A stretch of DNA of 64,000 nucleotides from positions 26,767-90,766 of the forward strand of contig JACCGJ010000551.1 in NCBI GenBank assembly GCA_013407085.1, read 5' to 3'. The stretch's first letter is position 1; the number at the start of each line of letters is the position of its first letter. A program made the translations under genes and the position numbers. Below, piece after piece: positions 29,067 through 40,860 of this stretch. The notes under the pieces are model-generated. The model made no database searches and was not told the DNA's origin. It saw nothing but the letters and a program-made list of their open reading frames with translations. The DNA comes from Atriophallophorus winterbourni (taxonomy: Eukaryota > Platyhelminthes > Trematoda > Plagiorchiida > Microphallidae).

Positions 29067-29950
29067 TTGCTTTTCATGTTTTGTGTTAAAATGCATCTAC
29101 ATTTCTGTGGGGACACTTGCTTTAAGATGATGCTTCTACCGCCCATTTTCCATCTGATTAATACATGCGCATTATGTTCTGAATTCATCCAATATTTCAG
29201 CCCATGCGGATGCTGATTGTGCTGTTCGTATCGAATACGCGCAAACCTAAAGCACCTTTTTAAAGGTGTGTGCAAAAGAAATGCATTCAAATACCGATTT
29301 CTGTTAATGGTAATGGGTTTTTACGCCATCTACATTTACTTGAATCTTGGTTCATAGGTTTGCCCTCCTAATACTCGATCAAGAATCTTGACATTTTCTA
29401 GGCAATGTATATCTGTATTCAAATACGGTGCCCAGGAGTGATCATATTATTTCAAATAGGGTCGCAAGACAATGTTGTATAAGAAATATAATATTGAATG
29501 TTTCCGACCGGAAACAGGTTAAAGTTTACTTCAAGTTTCCCTCGTAATGTTTGTATAATATTTTAATAATTAACTGCAAAATTACCGCATAGTATGACAT
29601 TAAGATTTCATTTAAATATTTTCTAATCTGTATACAGTACTATGTTGCTAATAATTTCAGATCTGTATTTTGAATATTTCCTAATAAAGTATTCTAATAT
29701 GTCACAAATTTGCTGGCGATTTCGGCAAGTTTGGTACTATCAACTACCAATTTTTCCTATATTTTCACAAAATAGAGGATGGTCAAACTCTGCGGGAGTT
29801 GTGGAAAATATTTTTTGATCGATTGACGATCGCACGATCACAAATTGCTCACAATGATGCACTTTGGAAATACTTGACTGGAGTTTGGTCTTGAATGAGC
29901 CCATAAGTAAATCATACTGTCGTGCTAATGCAATAATGAAATTTCGAAAC
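29067..29950. other. AT-rich sequence, no gene seen
   Basis: No recognisable frame, RNA or repeat apart from short A/T runs. Confidence 0.5.
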
Positions 29951-30080
29951 ATCACTAATTTAGGCATGAGCAACTGTGGAACAGTTTACCTACTCATGTG
30001 GTACAATCTGGAACTGTTGAAGTTTTCAAAAAATCACTAGATATCCACATGGAAAAGTATGTTTTTTATGTTTGACAATA
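29951..30080 (+). pseudogene. LINE (CR1-like) C-terminal end
   Basis: Frame reads EQLWNSLPTHVVQSGTVEVF, then KKSLDIHMEKY and a stop. WN-x-LP-x-x-V-V-(x)n-V-x-x-FK-x-x-LD is the characteristic last segment of CR1-type ORF2 proteins. Only this end is present. Confidence 0.65.
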
Positions 30081-30479
30081 ATGTAACAATATTTTGATAT
30101 TTTTTTACCATCCGACCCGATGTACATTTTTGTGGGTCTTGTAAAGCATAGCTTTTTACCTGCATATAATCTATGAATAAATCTATGAATAGACATGAGC
30201 TTTACGTTCACGACATCTGTTCGCTGTCTGACAAACCGGGCGTAGGCATTTTATGCACATTTCTACTTAATAGCAAATTTCAAATCGTGTTGTGTAGAAG
30301 AGATTATTTAGCTCACGTCATGGTTGAAAAAGTATTTCTGTCAGCATGTTTTATTCAGTATGAAAACATCAAGTCATATGAGAAAGGTATTTGCAAATGT
30401 TTAAGACCGATCGGGAGTACACAATCATAAGAATAAAGTATGCGCGAACCTTAAAATGTTTGGCGAGCTACGGTAAATC

Positions 30480-30830
30480 TACCGTCAGTAAAAAACGCTT
30501 CGGAGAAAATGAGTCAAATTCTGAATAACGGAGATATAAAAGTAACACATGAAGTAGGTAGAACTCATCGTTCCACATCAATGTATCTCAAAGATAAGAC
30601 TTCTTCAAGTTGTGCGACAAACTGCATCTACAAAATCAGATGCAATGATTGCGCGGGTGTTTACAATGAACAAACGCCTAGAGAACTGTACACTAGGGTA
30701 AACTTAAACAGGAAACGACTGGTAAAGCAACCTTGTAATCCCAGTGAATATTGATCACTGATTCCTGATTCTGCCCTAGATGAACACGTGCTAGACGCTG
30801 GACACATCGTATAACTTTATAAAATGGAAG
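30480..30830 (+). pseudogene. Second Penelope-like GIY-YIG fragment
   Basis: 81-aa frame from 30509: STSMYLKDKTSSSCATNCIY followed by KIRCNDCAGVYNEQTPREL. Y-K-(x)n-C-x-x-C-(x)n-VY-x-x-QT-x-REL is the start of the Penelope-type GIY-YIG domain; G of YIGQT is replaced. Downstream LDEHVLDAGHIV is the later part of the domain. A degraded hammerhead-like segment follows at about 31180. Confidence 0.65.
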
Positions 30831-31169
30831 TGATGAACTGGGGTGTGTAATCTTACATGGTAAAACGTCAAGCCGAGGCTGTTGAAATAACAAAGGCTGG
30901 GACGAATGCGGTGAACAAGGTAGTTGTGGCGGATATCTCAACAATCTGGCGTTCGGTTTTGCAGCGGATTTGGATTAACTAACATAACACCTAATGCGCA
31001 TATGATTACGTAAGGTGTGAGTTAGCAGACGCTGTTCATACCATTACACAGTAAAACATTTAGGGATTACCACAGCATTTTGAAAGTGATTAGTTTTCTT
31101 GATCACCAATGTCTAGTTAAGAAAAGTCTGCTTTCGCCAAGAAAATGCCATTTAAACAAGAACAATGTT

Positions 31170-31216
31170 CGTAACGGCACACTTGGTCTGACCAAGTTTC
31201 TGTGTTTAAAAGTAGA
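31170..31216 (+). ncRNA. Degraded Penelope-type hammerhead relative
   Basis: CTTGGTCTGACCAAGTTTCT then GTAGAACGTTACC parallels 9042-9084, but the core reads CTGACCA and GAAA has become AGAA. It lies about 350 bp after the GIY-YIG fragment, the same relative place as the intact motifs. Confidence 0.5.
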
Positions 31217-31546
31217 ACGTTACCATAAACTTTCTATATTCGATTGAACTTATGTCATATTGATGAGCTGAAGACCATTGTGTGTGAGACATATATCGGA
31301 AATTTACCTTCCACTTTCCACTTTACTTTATCGATATAAATTTTTTATATGAAAATTGATTCTAGATTCTGGTAACTCTTGTAATCGGTTATGAACAGCA
31401 GGCTTACATTCCATTCATATCATAAACCTACTATTGAGAAACTAACCCACTTTCCACCCTAGTACAAAATGTTAGTCAAAATAAAAACAATGTAGCTGAC
31501 CATGAAGGTTTGCATTGAAATGTGAAACACGACTGTCTGCAAGAAG

Positions 31547-32546
31547 NNNNNNNNNNNNNNNNNNNNNNNNNNNNNNNNNNNNNNNNNNNNNNNNNNNNNN
31601 NNNNNNNNNNNNNNNNNNNNNNNNNNNNNNNNNNNNNNNNNNNNNNNNNNNNNNNNNNNNNNNNNNNNNNNNNNNNNNNNNNNNNNNNNNNNNNNNNNNN
31701 NNNNNNNNNNNNNNNNNNNNNNNNNNNNNNNNNNNNNNNNNNNNNNNNNNNNNNNNNNNNNNNNNNNNNNNNNNNNNNNNNNNNNNNNNNNNNNNNNNNN
31801 NNNNNNNNNNNNNNNNNNNNNNNNNNNNNNNNNNNNNNNNNNNNNNNNNNNNNNNNNNNNNNNNNNNNNNNNNNNNNNNNNNNNNNNNNNNNNNNNNNNN
31901 NNNNNNNNNNNNNNNNNNNNNNNNNNNNNNNNNNNNNNNNNNNNNNNNNNNNNNNNNNNNNNNNNNNNNNNNNNNNNNNNNNNNNNNNNNNNNNNNNNNN
32001 NNNNNNNNNNNNNNNNNNNNNNNNNNNNNNNNNNNNNNNNNNNNNNNNNNNNNNNNNNNNNNNNNNNNNNNNNNNNNNNNNNNNNNNNNNNNNNNNNNNN
32101 NNNNNNNNNNNNNNNNNNNNNNNNNNNNNNNNNNNNNNNNNNNNNNNNNNNNNNNNNNNNNNNNNNNNNNNNNNNNNNNNNNNNNNNNNNNNNNNNNNNN
32201 NNNNNNNNNNNNNNNNNNNNNNNNNNNNNNNNNNNNNNNNNNNNNNNNNNNNNNNNNNNNNNNNNNNNNNNNNNNNNNNNNNNNNNNNNNNNNNNNNNNN
32301 NNNNNNNNNNNNNNNNNNNNNNNNNNNNNNNNNNNNNNNNNNNNNNNNNNNNNNNNNNNNNNNNNNNNNNNNNNNNNNNNNNNNNNNNNNNNNNNNNNNN
32401 NNNNNNNNNNNNNNNNNNNNNNNNNNNNNNNNNNNNNNNNNNNNNNNNNNNNNNNNNNNNNNNNNNNNNNNNNNNNNNNNNNNNNNNNNNNNNNNNNNNN
32501 NNNNNNNNNNNNNNNNNNNNNNNNNNNNNNNNNNNNNNNNNNNNNN
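31547..32546. other. Scaffold gap, exactly 1000 N
   Basis: A run of exactly 1000 N is a standard placeholder, so real distance and content are unknown. Duplicated CRAT sequence begins at the very next base. Confidence 0.98.
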
Positions 32547-32602
32547 AAACCCATGACCATGAATATAAAAGCTCATTGGCATGCATCTCCATCAAACACA
32601 CA

Positions 32603-32644
32603 CCCTACGACCGGTTTCGTGCTGTTTGCACTCACCAGGTAGGG
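32603..32644 (-). ncRNA. Hammerhead motif, duplicate of 14681-14722
   Basis: Identical to the first copy: perfect six-pair stem I, intact stem II and GAAA, core CTGGTGA with the A6-to-G change. Confidence 0.75.
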
Positions 32645-32873
32645 ACACTAAGGTCAGGATCCGCATGTGCTTGAAACAGTGGAGGAATGGTAAACAATGA
32701 GCGCTTGTATGCCACTGTTGGATAAGGCTGGTACGACCAACCTGTTCAATCACATGAGCCTCCACTCGTGTAGACTGGGTGTAAAACCCATGACCATAAA
32801 TATAAAAGCTCATTGGCATGCACCTCCATCACACACACACACCCCAGGAGTGCATGCGGATCCTGATTCCACT

Positions 32874-32918
32874 GTGCCTACCTGATAAGTGCAAACAGCA
32901 CGAAACCGGTCATGGGGT
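32874..32918 (+). ncRNA. Hammerhead motif in inverted unit, duplicate of 14952-14996
   Basis: Same sequence as the first copy, with CTGATAA core and the altered stem I start. Confidence 0.6.
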
Positions 32919-33162
32919 GTGTGTGTGTGTGATGGAGATGCATGCAAATGAGCTTTTATATCCATAAACTGTTCTCAAAGCTCGCAATTTCTGGGGATGT
33001 TCGACGTCATCAAGTGGAGATAGTAAGATTCTGTTCAGCGAGTCCTGAAACAGTTAAAAACCATTTGTAATCAGATTTACAAGACCAACCTTGGGATATA
33101 ATTGAACCAATAAAATCAATGGATAATTGACCGGTTTCTGGCTGTTCTCATTAGGTTGAGAC

Positions 33163-33977
33163 AACATGCTCAAGGGCTCCTATTTTCCCTGCATTTTGTC
33201 GCATTCCGATGGAGACTTGGTTGTCTGTTTGGGTCGTAGTTTACGTACGTCGTCCTTGTAATGTTCAGTGACGGTCTTGTTGTAGACATCTCCTTGGAGT
33301 GTTTGATTCATCTTGAAGTGGCGTGACTGTGAAAGCCGTAAAGAAGCTCTCATGCTGATGTAACTTGCAAGTCTCAATCTATTCGACTCTAGCTACCGCC
33401 GTCTAAGAGCTTATTTGATACTTACGTTTAATATACTGCATACCCCCAACCATCCCCTAAATCAACTATTCACGCAACTAAGACCCAGAACCAGCCGGAG
33501 TCACGACTATACAGTACTTATTCCCGACTCGAGGCTGAACTGTCGAAGGTACTTTTATTCTGTACGTGAATGCTTTACCTGGAACTGTTGCACATTCACC
33601 CAACGTGGATATATTCAAATCGAATTTGGACAATTTCATGTTGACCAATCCAAACTTTGAACCCATATATTTTACACCATAAAAGCTTTGAACTTTGAAA
33701 ACAGTTTCTGTCCTATGGATTTTTTTTACCTGATTCCTGAACTGCTCAGTAAGCAAACAAATTTCGTTTTTTTTTCTATCCATGTTATTCGTAATTCCCA
33801 TATTATTCTGTGGTTTTTGTCAAGCTATATGCTTTTTAGACCCTTAAAATTGAATTGAATTAATCGTGTGTAACACTTGCTTGGATAGACGTGTTTGATT
33901 TGATGATTTTAATGTGCCATGGTTGTATGGCCGTTAAGCGCTCGGCGTATGTTACCAGTGTAATGGTATCCATCAGG
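33163..33977 (+). pseudogene. Nested LINE 3' ends, duplicate of 15241-16055
   Basis: No difference from the first copy was seen by eye; same RTE-like 3' end split by the CR1-like LNLFDSSYRRLRAYLILTFN fragment. Confidence 0.6.
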
Positions 33978-34389
33978 AAGATGCTGATCTGTTAACTCAA
34001 TTTATTCGCCTCCTTCTCACGAGAGTGTGGGCTACATCATGGTAGTCTTCCAACGAGGCTTTTATGAATTTCAACGAGCATCTCAGGTTTAGTCAGCAGC
34101 AGTTGTAGTTTATTGTAGAGCTTTAATTTCCTCTTCTCAAAGCGTTTTCTGAAATCTCGTGTGCACCTGGAGGTTCAAAGACTGGCATTCGCCCGATTGT
34201 TTGCTTGCCGAGCGGAACAATTCCGGCTGTCTGAGTGCTGTAAAACGATCCGAACTGTTATCTGCTTGATTCCATCTTTTCTGTCGACCGTCCTTCACTT
34301 GTAGTAGTTAGTTTATGCTTTAATTCAATGCGGGTGGTCATTACCCCCTCAGCCCAACCCAGAATTGTTGATCCTTTCTCGCTCTTCAG

Positions 34390-34626
34390 AGCCCAACTTC
34401 CAAACCCAATCTCGCCAAACTGCTCCAGGATGCCCTGAAGCGACACCAAGAGTTCACACAAGAAACGCTCGCCGGTCAAGGCTTTGATCGTCATTTACTG
34501 GGACTTCGTCTTTTGGCACATTCGCTGTCTCAAAATGCTCCGGACTCTGCGAATGCTTCCACGCAAATCCTGTTCACGGATCCAACCTACGCTGCCGCCA
34601 ACACGTATCGTCTGTCCACCAGTCAG
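34390..34626 (+). CDS. CRAT: CRAT exon duplicate (DRHLLGL, STSQ)
   Basis: Matches 16468-16704 with the same acceptor and donor. Three substitutions: one silent in GLGL coding (GGG to GGA), GTC to GCC (Val to Ala) and AGC to AAC (Ser to Asn), the latter two in the PTYAxAxTYR segment. The frame and all motifs are intact. The preceding exons (5141, 12470, 14126 equivalents) are not found on this side; at most the third could lie in the gap. It could be a paralogue fragment, an alternative 3' exon set or an unmerged allele. Confidence 0.88.
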
Positions 34627-34906
34627 GTAGGCGCCTTTCGTTTTCCCGTTTTATTACCTCGGTTCGTTTCCATGGTGTTTTCTGGCTTATTTACTGGGTA
34701 CAGTCGCTAGATATGTGGCATCTGGGCGCTCTTTTATACGGTGTATTTTTTCGGTGATTAGTGAAACCAGGTGCATAGATACCGCCGAATACTGCACATC
34801 ACTGTCGGCACTACGGGAGAGATTGTTTTCTCTCGAATCGGGCTGTTTAGCTATTTGAAACGCTACTGAGCATGAACTCGTCTATAAAATGCCGCCTTAT
34901 GGTGCG

Positions 34907-35362
34907 CGTCTCAAATAGCCTCTGACAACCAAGTCCAGATTCAGGCCGGGCTCCCCGAGCCCGGCGGAACTGCTTCTACTAACAGGAGAAGGGGCGAGTG
35001 ACTGGCTCCCGAAAACCAGTTTGCTTCGGGCAGATGGAGCTCGTTAGCCTGGGAGGGCATTTCATCTAAGGGAAGGAAAACCCTAATTTTAAACCTCCGC
35101 TGCCTTGCGGGATACCCGATCGCTGGAAAGGCTTCGGGAGAAAACCCTGAGGAAAAACCTGGAACAGAGTCTTGTAGACCACCTCTTTCTGTCAACTCCC
35201 TGCTGCCTTGCAGGTCACACTTGGTTGTGCAGAGGCTAGAGTAGCTGACTCGAACAAACGCCGAGTGGTGCTGGGGACGCCCAAGAATCTTCATTTGAAG
35301 CCAACTCATCCTCCACGAGGAGATTGTCGCACAAAATAAAGTAACGTAAGCTCTTGTGATGT
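34907..35362 (+). repeat. LINE 5'-leader-like repeat, duplicate of 16985-17440
   Basis: One substitution seen (GGTCGCAC to GGTCACAC). Confidence 0.6.
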
Positions 35363-35755
35363 ACATCCATGGCCGACATCAACCGAAGGAAGTCAAAAAC
35401 AACAATTTTGTTTCAGTGAAAGCTCCGATACGAATGGAATTCGTGCTGTCATGAATCTGTCGCTCGGCATGAGTTTATCTTATTCGCTGGCATCGAATGA
35501 CGAGTTCTGGCGTTGGGAATTCATTCGAATTCAAAATCAGCGCCAGATCATCAGTCCAATCATGTGTGTGTAAATCACAATTCTGGATTCGGGAAAAGTT
35601 CCGCACATCAGACGCTCCACATGGGCTTTGATCCTATCAGGTTACCAGGGCCTAGACAGATATAAAAATAACAATCATAGTAAGAATCCATCTAGTTTCC
35701 GCATTCCGCTCACTAACCGCGGTGAAATCAAATTCGTACGTTGTTAGCTACACAG

Positions 35756-35993
35756 TACAGCACGGATGGGCAATCATGCAGTACTTTGTGCTGTGCTGCT
35801 AACACCGTGCTAAATTGATTGGCCAACGGTAGTGAGCTGCATGCTGAAACACGCTGGAGTCTCACCACCATCTGTATTCTCTATTTCTCAAATCTGTCAA
35901 CGCCTGGGCAACCTGACATTATATTAGCCCACATGCAGTCTCTGGCTGTGCGGCACTTTGCCTGGATCAGGATGGGCTTTCATACCAAGCAAC
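35756..35993 (+). repeat. SINE-like copy, duplicate of 17838-18075
   Basis: Same head and tail; ACTTTGCCTGG here where copy 1 has ACTTTGACTGG. Confidence 0.75.
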
Positions 35994-36132
35994 TGTTAAA
36001 CCATTTTTCTACTAAGAATCAGTGTTCAAATATATAACCAGAAAGTAATTCTCGGTCAAGCGCTAAAGACGTTGAGAGTTGACCACAACACATCCTCCGC
36101 AACCGATTTCCGTCCGTCTGTCGTCATCAGGT

Positions 36133-36388
36133 GGCGAGGGTGAGTATGTATGTATGTGTGTATAAAGACCCAAGCCTGATCCTGGCAAAGTGCCGTACAG
36201 TCACAAACTGCACGTGGGCTTATATATTGTCAGGTTGCCCAGGCCTAGACAGATATGAGAAATGTTAGTGAGACTTCAGCCTGTTTCAGCATGCAGCTCA
36301 CTACCCGTGGCCAATCCATTTAGCACGGTGTTAGCCGCACAGCGTAGAAGTGCTGTGTACGATTGCACATCCGTGCAGGCGACTGTGC
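36133..36388 (-). repeat. SINE-like copy, duplicate of 18215-18470
   Basis: Near-identical; again ends just before the last CRAT exon. Confidence 0.75.
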
Positions 36389-36438
36389 GATTCCGTTCTA
36401 AACGTATTCCTCACACTCCACTGTCTCTACTCCTCCAG

Positions 36439-36648
36439 GTACGCAGCCCAAACGATTGCGCCGTGGTGTTCGGTCCGGTCATCCCTCAGGGTTACGGTGT
36501 GTGTTACAACATTCACCACGATTCCATTCAAATTACCGCCACTTCATTCTGCGATTCGGTGGAATCCGGCACTCCCGAGGATCTGATCAATGAGCTGTCA
36601 CGGGCGATGCTGGACATGAAAGAATTGTTGCAATCCACCGAGGTCTGA
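36439..36648 (+). CDS. CRAT: CRAT terminal exon duplicate
   Basis: Matches 18521-18730, 69 residues and TGA, acceptor CTCCTCCAG. Six substitutions: two silent, and Arg to Cys, Glu to Asp, Leu to Ile and Gln to Glu, all within a 45-bp part after TATSF. FGPVIPQGYGVCYN is unchanged. This density (about 2.9 percent) exceeds that of the surrounding duplicated introns. Confidence 0.9.
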   Translation, partial: VRSPNDCAVVFGPVIPQGYGVCYNIHHDSIQITATSFCDSVESGTPEDLINELSRAMLDMKELLQSTEV

Positions 36649-36892
36649 GACTTTCACCGACGTTGCTTGGCAACCGGAATGCCTTTGCTCAATTTCGCTA
36701 AAGCGATTCGTTTCTCTATACTGTTGATTGTATTTTATTATATATTTCTAACTATTCGTTACGTCAATAGTTGTGTGATAATTCTTTGTGTTTAAATCGT
36801 TCAAATACATTTATTGATTTTACCATGATGCCCGCGCAGTTCAAATGAATGTGACGGGGTTATTTGTTAAGCACAGACTGACCAAGCGGTAG

Positions 36893-37123
36893 ATGATATG
36901 AAAGCACAAGCCTGATCCAGACAGTTATAGACTTCACGTGGGCTAAGATACTGTCCAGTTGCCCAGGCCTAGACAGATATGAGGGAGGAAATAGAAAAAG
37001 AAATGGTAGTGAGACTCCAGCCAGTTTCAACATGCAGCTTACTACTTGTGGCCAATCTATTTAGCACGGTGTTAGCCACACAACACAGAAGTGCTGCACG
37101 ATTGCACCTTCGTGCAAGTTGTG
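36893..37123 (-). repeat. SINE-like copy, duplicate of 18975-19205
   Basis: Near-identical to copy 1. Confidence 0.75.
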
Positions 37124-37258
37124 GACAAGTCGAATTCCAAGTACATCCTCAGTAAATTCAAAGTTCCAGCCTCACTTGCTCCCGTCTTTTCGTTTCCAAT
37201 CTGAATCTGCTCGTTACACTTGATGCGTTTTGTAAACTTACTTTTGGTGCGCTTTGTC

Positions 37259-37304
37259 TTTATACGACCGGTTTCGTGCAGTTTGCACTCATCAGGTTAG
37301 GGAC
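37259..37304 (-). ncRNA. Hammerhead ribozyme with intact core, duplicate of 19341-19386
   Basis: Same CTGATGA, GTGC-AAACT-GCAC, GAAA, CCGGTC arrangement on the minus strand. Confidence 0.7.
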
Positions 37305-37334
37305 AGTATGATCGGGATCTGCTTGCCTTGAAAC

Positions 37335-37680
37335 TGTTGTTGTTGTTGTTGGCCTCCTTCGGTCGATGTCGACCATGGATATACGTCACAATCGCATGAG
37401 TTTTCATGTTCTACAGCTTCTCGAATGACTAAGCAGTCTGGCAACGATAGTCAGAACTCGGTTGTAGGGCGTCAGTTGCACGCTGGCGGCGTGATCTGCG
37501 TTCCACAGCTAAGAGCTGTATCTGCTCCTCTCCAGGTTGCAGACGACGCTTTGCACAATGCTTCCAATGTGAGCGGTCAAGAGCAAGTTCTTCCCAACTC
37601 GCGGGGTCAATGCCATGGGCATTCATATCTCTTTTGCAAACGGCTTTGTACCGCCCAATGGTCGAATTCCTAATTGCAAC
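37335..37680 (-). pseudogene. LINE C-terminus and 3' tail, minus strand
   Basis: Reverse-strand reading: IDPASWEELALDRSHWKHCA, then KRRLQPGEEQIQLLAVERR, a stop near 37429, then 3' UTR ending in a (CAA)n tail at about 37336-37350. D-R-S-x-W-(x)2-C is the RTE-like ORF2 end. The frame is clean over this short stretch. Confidence 0.7.
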
Positions 37681-37714
37681 TCACCATAGAGTAGATCTGT
37701 AAAGATATGGTAAA

Positions 37715-37850
37715 CCTTTGTTTAAGCTCGTAAGCCACTGTTGGATAAGCCTACACGACCAACCTGGTTAGACATGTGAATGGGGTTAAAAAGATGAACT
37801 TTAAACACCCTATTTGCATACATTGTTTGTGCTCCCTTGGTTTGGTGATC
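37715..37850 (-). repeat. Diverged piece of hammerhead-bearing 240-bp repeat
   Basis: Contains GCCACTGTTGGATAAGCC, CGACCAACCTGGTTAGACAT and ATTTGCATACA as in units at 14300-14925, without the ribozyme segment. Confidence 0.55.
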
Positions 37851-38184
37851 ATATTGAGAATCCGATTACGATAGAGAAGTGATTGAAATGCTTATCAATC
37901 CAATTCCATGTTGTTTAGCAGGTGGAGCTCTTTTGAGTACCGAGCATTTTATATGATACGATATTTGCAATAGTGTATATCGTTGATGCGGTTTTGCAGC
38001 GCATTTTCGTGCGTGCAAGTATTCGGTTGACCTCTTTGACGGCGTCGCATATTACGAGTACATCTCACTGAGAAGATGGCCGTGATATAGAAGAAACTAT
38101 TAGTAGCTCGGCGTTGCGCGAGCGCTTGCATTGATCGTGCAAGAATGTTTGTCATTAAACCGCTCTACTGAGGTAATCTGGCTT

Positions 38185-38302
38185 CTAGTTCTCGGCCTAA
38201 GCAACCTGACAATATCTTAGCCCACGTGCGGTCTATGACTGTGCGGCACTTTGCCTGGATCAGGTTTGTGCTTTCATACATACATACATACATACATACA
38301 TA
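38185..38302 (+). repeat. SINE-like copy with (CATA)n tail
   Basis: Plus orientation, CTCGGCCTAAGCAACCTGAC to TTTGTGCTTTCATACATACA, tail to 38302. Confidence 0.75.
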
Positions 38303-39265
38303 GTTCGCGGCTGATCTCGAATAAGTGCGAAACTCGAGTCCAGTGTATCGTGCATCGTGGTTCGTCTTGTGATCAACTTTACGATTATTTCGAAGAATGT
38401 GGTACTGGTAAGTAGTCGAACAACAGGAAAATAAATCTTCAAGCGGCCGTCTTTTGGTTGTATTTGACAATCAATGAAACGTCCCAAGTTGAGTGACTCG
38501 CAAAATCCCAGAGGTATGTCAGAACCCAAAGCGGATTTGTCTATAAAAGCGGTACTGTATTGAGGCAATCAAAATATAGTAAACATACCTCAAATATTGG
38601 GGTCAACCGGGTAAATCCGGGTCAATGTCAAAACAATATCGTCTACGTACGAAGTTACGTACACGAGTCAAAGTCAAATCAAGTTCAAATGTCCGACCGT
38701 CCCACACAATCGAGATTACGACAAATTGTGCGCAGTAAATCAAGGTCAAAATAAGCAAAAGGGTCCGTAAAGCAATAGGATAATGACAGGTCAGAAAAAC
38801 AGTGTGGAAGGCGACATTGACGGAATAGAAAGAAGCAACATCGTCCTCAGTCAAGGTGCGAATGTACTAAAACAGAGGCCGTGTAAATTAGTAGACAATA
38901 CAAAGAAAACAGAACTTGATCATGAATCACTACGAGATGGAACTTTCCCGGGGTTGACGATTTCGTATGGACTGTGATAAACCGTTGTCGAATGTTCATT
39001 CGTGCACCAATTTCATACGGTTTACCGAAGCTATACGAAAGGGGGTATTGACATACCGTCAGTGGTTGATGGGATGGGATAAACCATGAATTATCCGCTA
39101 GGCACTTATCCTGGTTGTTGAAACCATTAGTTGGTATCCATTGTGATTTGGTGTGCTACATAATTGTCGAAAATGCTGAACTTGTGGTCAGCTTAGACGT
39201 GGACTCGTACAATTAGTTAGACAAGCGCTCTAAGAGTAATTGTATAAACGCAGTCGTTCAGCAAA
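38303..39265. other. No recognised gene
   Basis: Short frames on both strands (for example 38783-38977 plus, 64 aa) resemble nothing I know. GGTCAA words recur at 38600-38760, and a TTTCGTATGG/CTATACGAAA inverted pair spans 38969-39040. May hold an old terminal repeat, but this is not supported further. Confidence 0.4.
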
Positions 39266-39440
39266 CCATAGCGTTTTGGCACCTCATCCAAGTTTGTTTG
39301 TGCTTAGTCACCTATATGATCCGTTACGGCTTAAGTTGCTTTATTCCCCATCTTTTAGAATTTTACTGTTTCGTGATTTTATGGCATTCTGGGCATGCTA
39401 CTGGTGTAATGCAAACCTTGATGGTGATGATGAGAACTTC
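39266..39440 (+). repeat. RTE-like LINE 3' tail fragment
   Basis: Diverged match to 1620-1790: GGCACCTCATCCAAGTTTGT, CCCATCTTTTAGAATTTTAC and ACTGGTGTAATGC, then GATGGTGATGATGA. Confidence 0.6.
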
Positions 39441-40109
39441 GCTCAAATACGAGTTACTTTGTCAAGCTGGGGTCGTAATATGGACAGGCTGTTCGATTGG
39501 CAATGGATTCACCGTACTAGCAAATATTTATATGGGATACTTCGAAACAAAAGCATTCATCTTGTGAGTTATAGTGCTCAAATTTTGGTGTCGTTAGGTT
39601 AGCGAGACGCCTGTCTTCATAAAACTTGGGTGGCTAGATTGCAGATTTTAATCACAGGCTAGTTGCGCATTGTAACGATTGAACGGGTTATACTTTCTTG
39701 TTAAAGTCAAACGTGGAATCGAAATTAGCGTCCCTGCTCTTTCTAGACTTTGACACAATTTTGAAAGGTAAAATCAAATCTTCAATCTACCAAAAATCGA
39801 GCGATGCAGTCTTGAGGTGAACCCCGATGCATCCTAGCCAGTTATACTCATCAATCATCTCTTGTATATCCTATAAACTCGATTATTTATTTAGTATTGC
39901 TTTATAAAGAAATCCCGATCATTGAGAAGCCAGTCAACGGCTGAGAGACCATGGCCATCCAGCAGGTTTTGTAAAGCGCAAATCAAACCGTATAAACTTC
40001 CCAACTCCGTAAACAAATGAAGATCCCAACCTACGGTATGTATACCATGTGCCAAATGGGTGGGTAAGTGAAGTGATAACTTGTATTTTAAACGGTGCGC
40101 TAATATGGG

Positions 40110-40210
40110 TAGCATCTCATGTGTGTCTAGGCCTGAGCAACTTGACAGTACAGTACAGTCTCTGACTGTACGGCACTTTGCCTGGTTCAGGTTTGTGCTT
40201 TTATACATGG
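40110..40210 (+). repeat. SINE-like copy, 3' part
   Basis: Plus orientation, GTGTCTAGGCCTGAGCAACT to CAGGTTTGTGCTTTTATACA, with a deletion of the CTTAGCCCACG block. Confidence 0.65.
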
Positions 40211-40679
40211 GTAGCATCGAAGAACGGTTGAACTCCTTGGCTTGCCTTGATACGCCTCAAGAAGAAATTACCTTTAGACGATTCAACTATTTATGTTTGT
40301 AGTATCAAGTGTATAATCAGACAAGGAGATTGGATTAAAGAGAACGAGAAGGGCATTAGGAAACGTCCTCAGGATGATTGGGCGTGTCGTTCTATAATCG
40401 CGGTATCAACATTAGCGAAACGTCTGTTGCAAAACTGCCAAAGTGTAAACCCTAACGTAGGGGCACTGTGCCGTAGCATGAAGCCCTATACAGAACGCCT
40501 ACACGCTGAAGCAGTTAAAATCTCTTGGTCTGGAACACATGAAGTTAAAAGCCCTGACGGGATATAAATTTGCACAATATGGCACTCGGTGCTGCGACTG
40601 GTTGATATTAATTAAAGTTAGAGTTCCGCGTAATTATATTTTTAATCTTGTTCAACTCAAGTCATGTTTATCTAGCGTC

Positions 40680-40860
40680 AACCGTGCACTTGTGTATGTG
40701 TCACAATATCAACTGACCTTGACTGGGTCCAAGCTAAGCCAAGACTTGACTTACAATTGTCTTGGTCCAGGAACGGACAGTCAAACTCGGTTAACAACGT
40801 TCCCTGTTTTAACTAACACCCTTGATCGTTGATGTCCAAGACGATACGTTACCCAAAATC
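40680..40860 (+). repeat. Diverged relative of the 8870-9090 repeat
   Basis: Shares TGACCTTGAC, GTTCCCTGTTTTAACTA, ACACCCTTG and ACGTTACCCAAAA with 8855-9090, but the hammerhead core and stem II are lost (TTGATGTCCAAGACGATACG). Confidence 0.5.

Larger units (their letters stand above)
32547..37417. repeat. Duplicated CRAT 3' block, copy 2
   Basis: Collinear with 14625-19499, including hammerhead repeats (to about 33160), nested LINE ends (33163-33977), two CRAT exons, LINE leader, SINE copies and the solitary hammerhead. After 37417 it continues as intact LINE 3' sequence instead of composite copy A. Confidence 0.95.

Noticed and set aside
31459..32642. Five long open frames of 344-380 codons across 31.5-32.6 kb
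   Set aside because: They consist almost entirely of unknown bases from the 1000-N gap.
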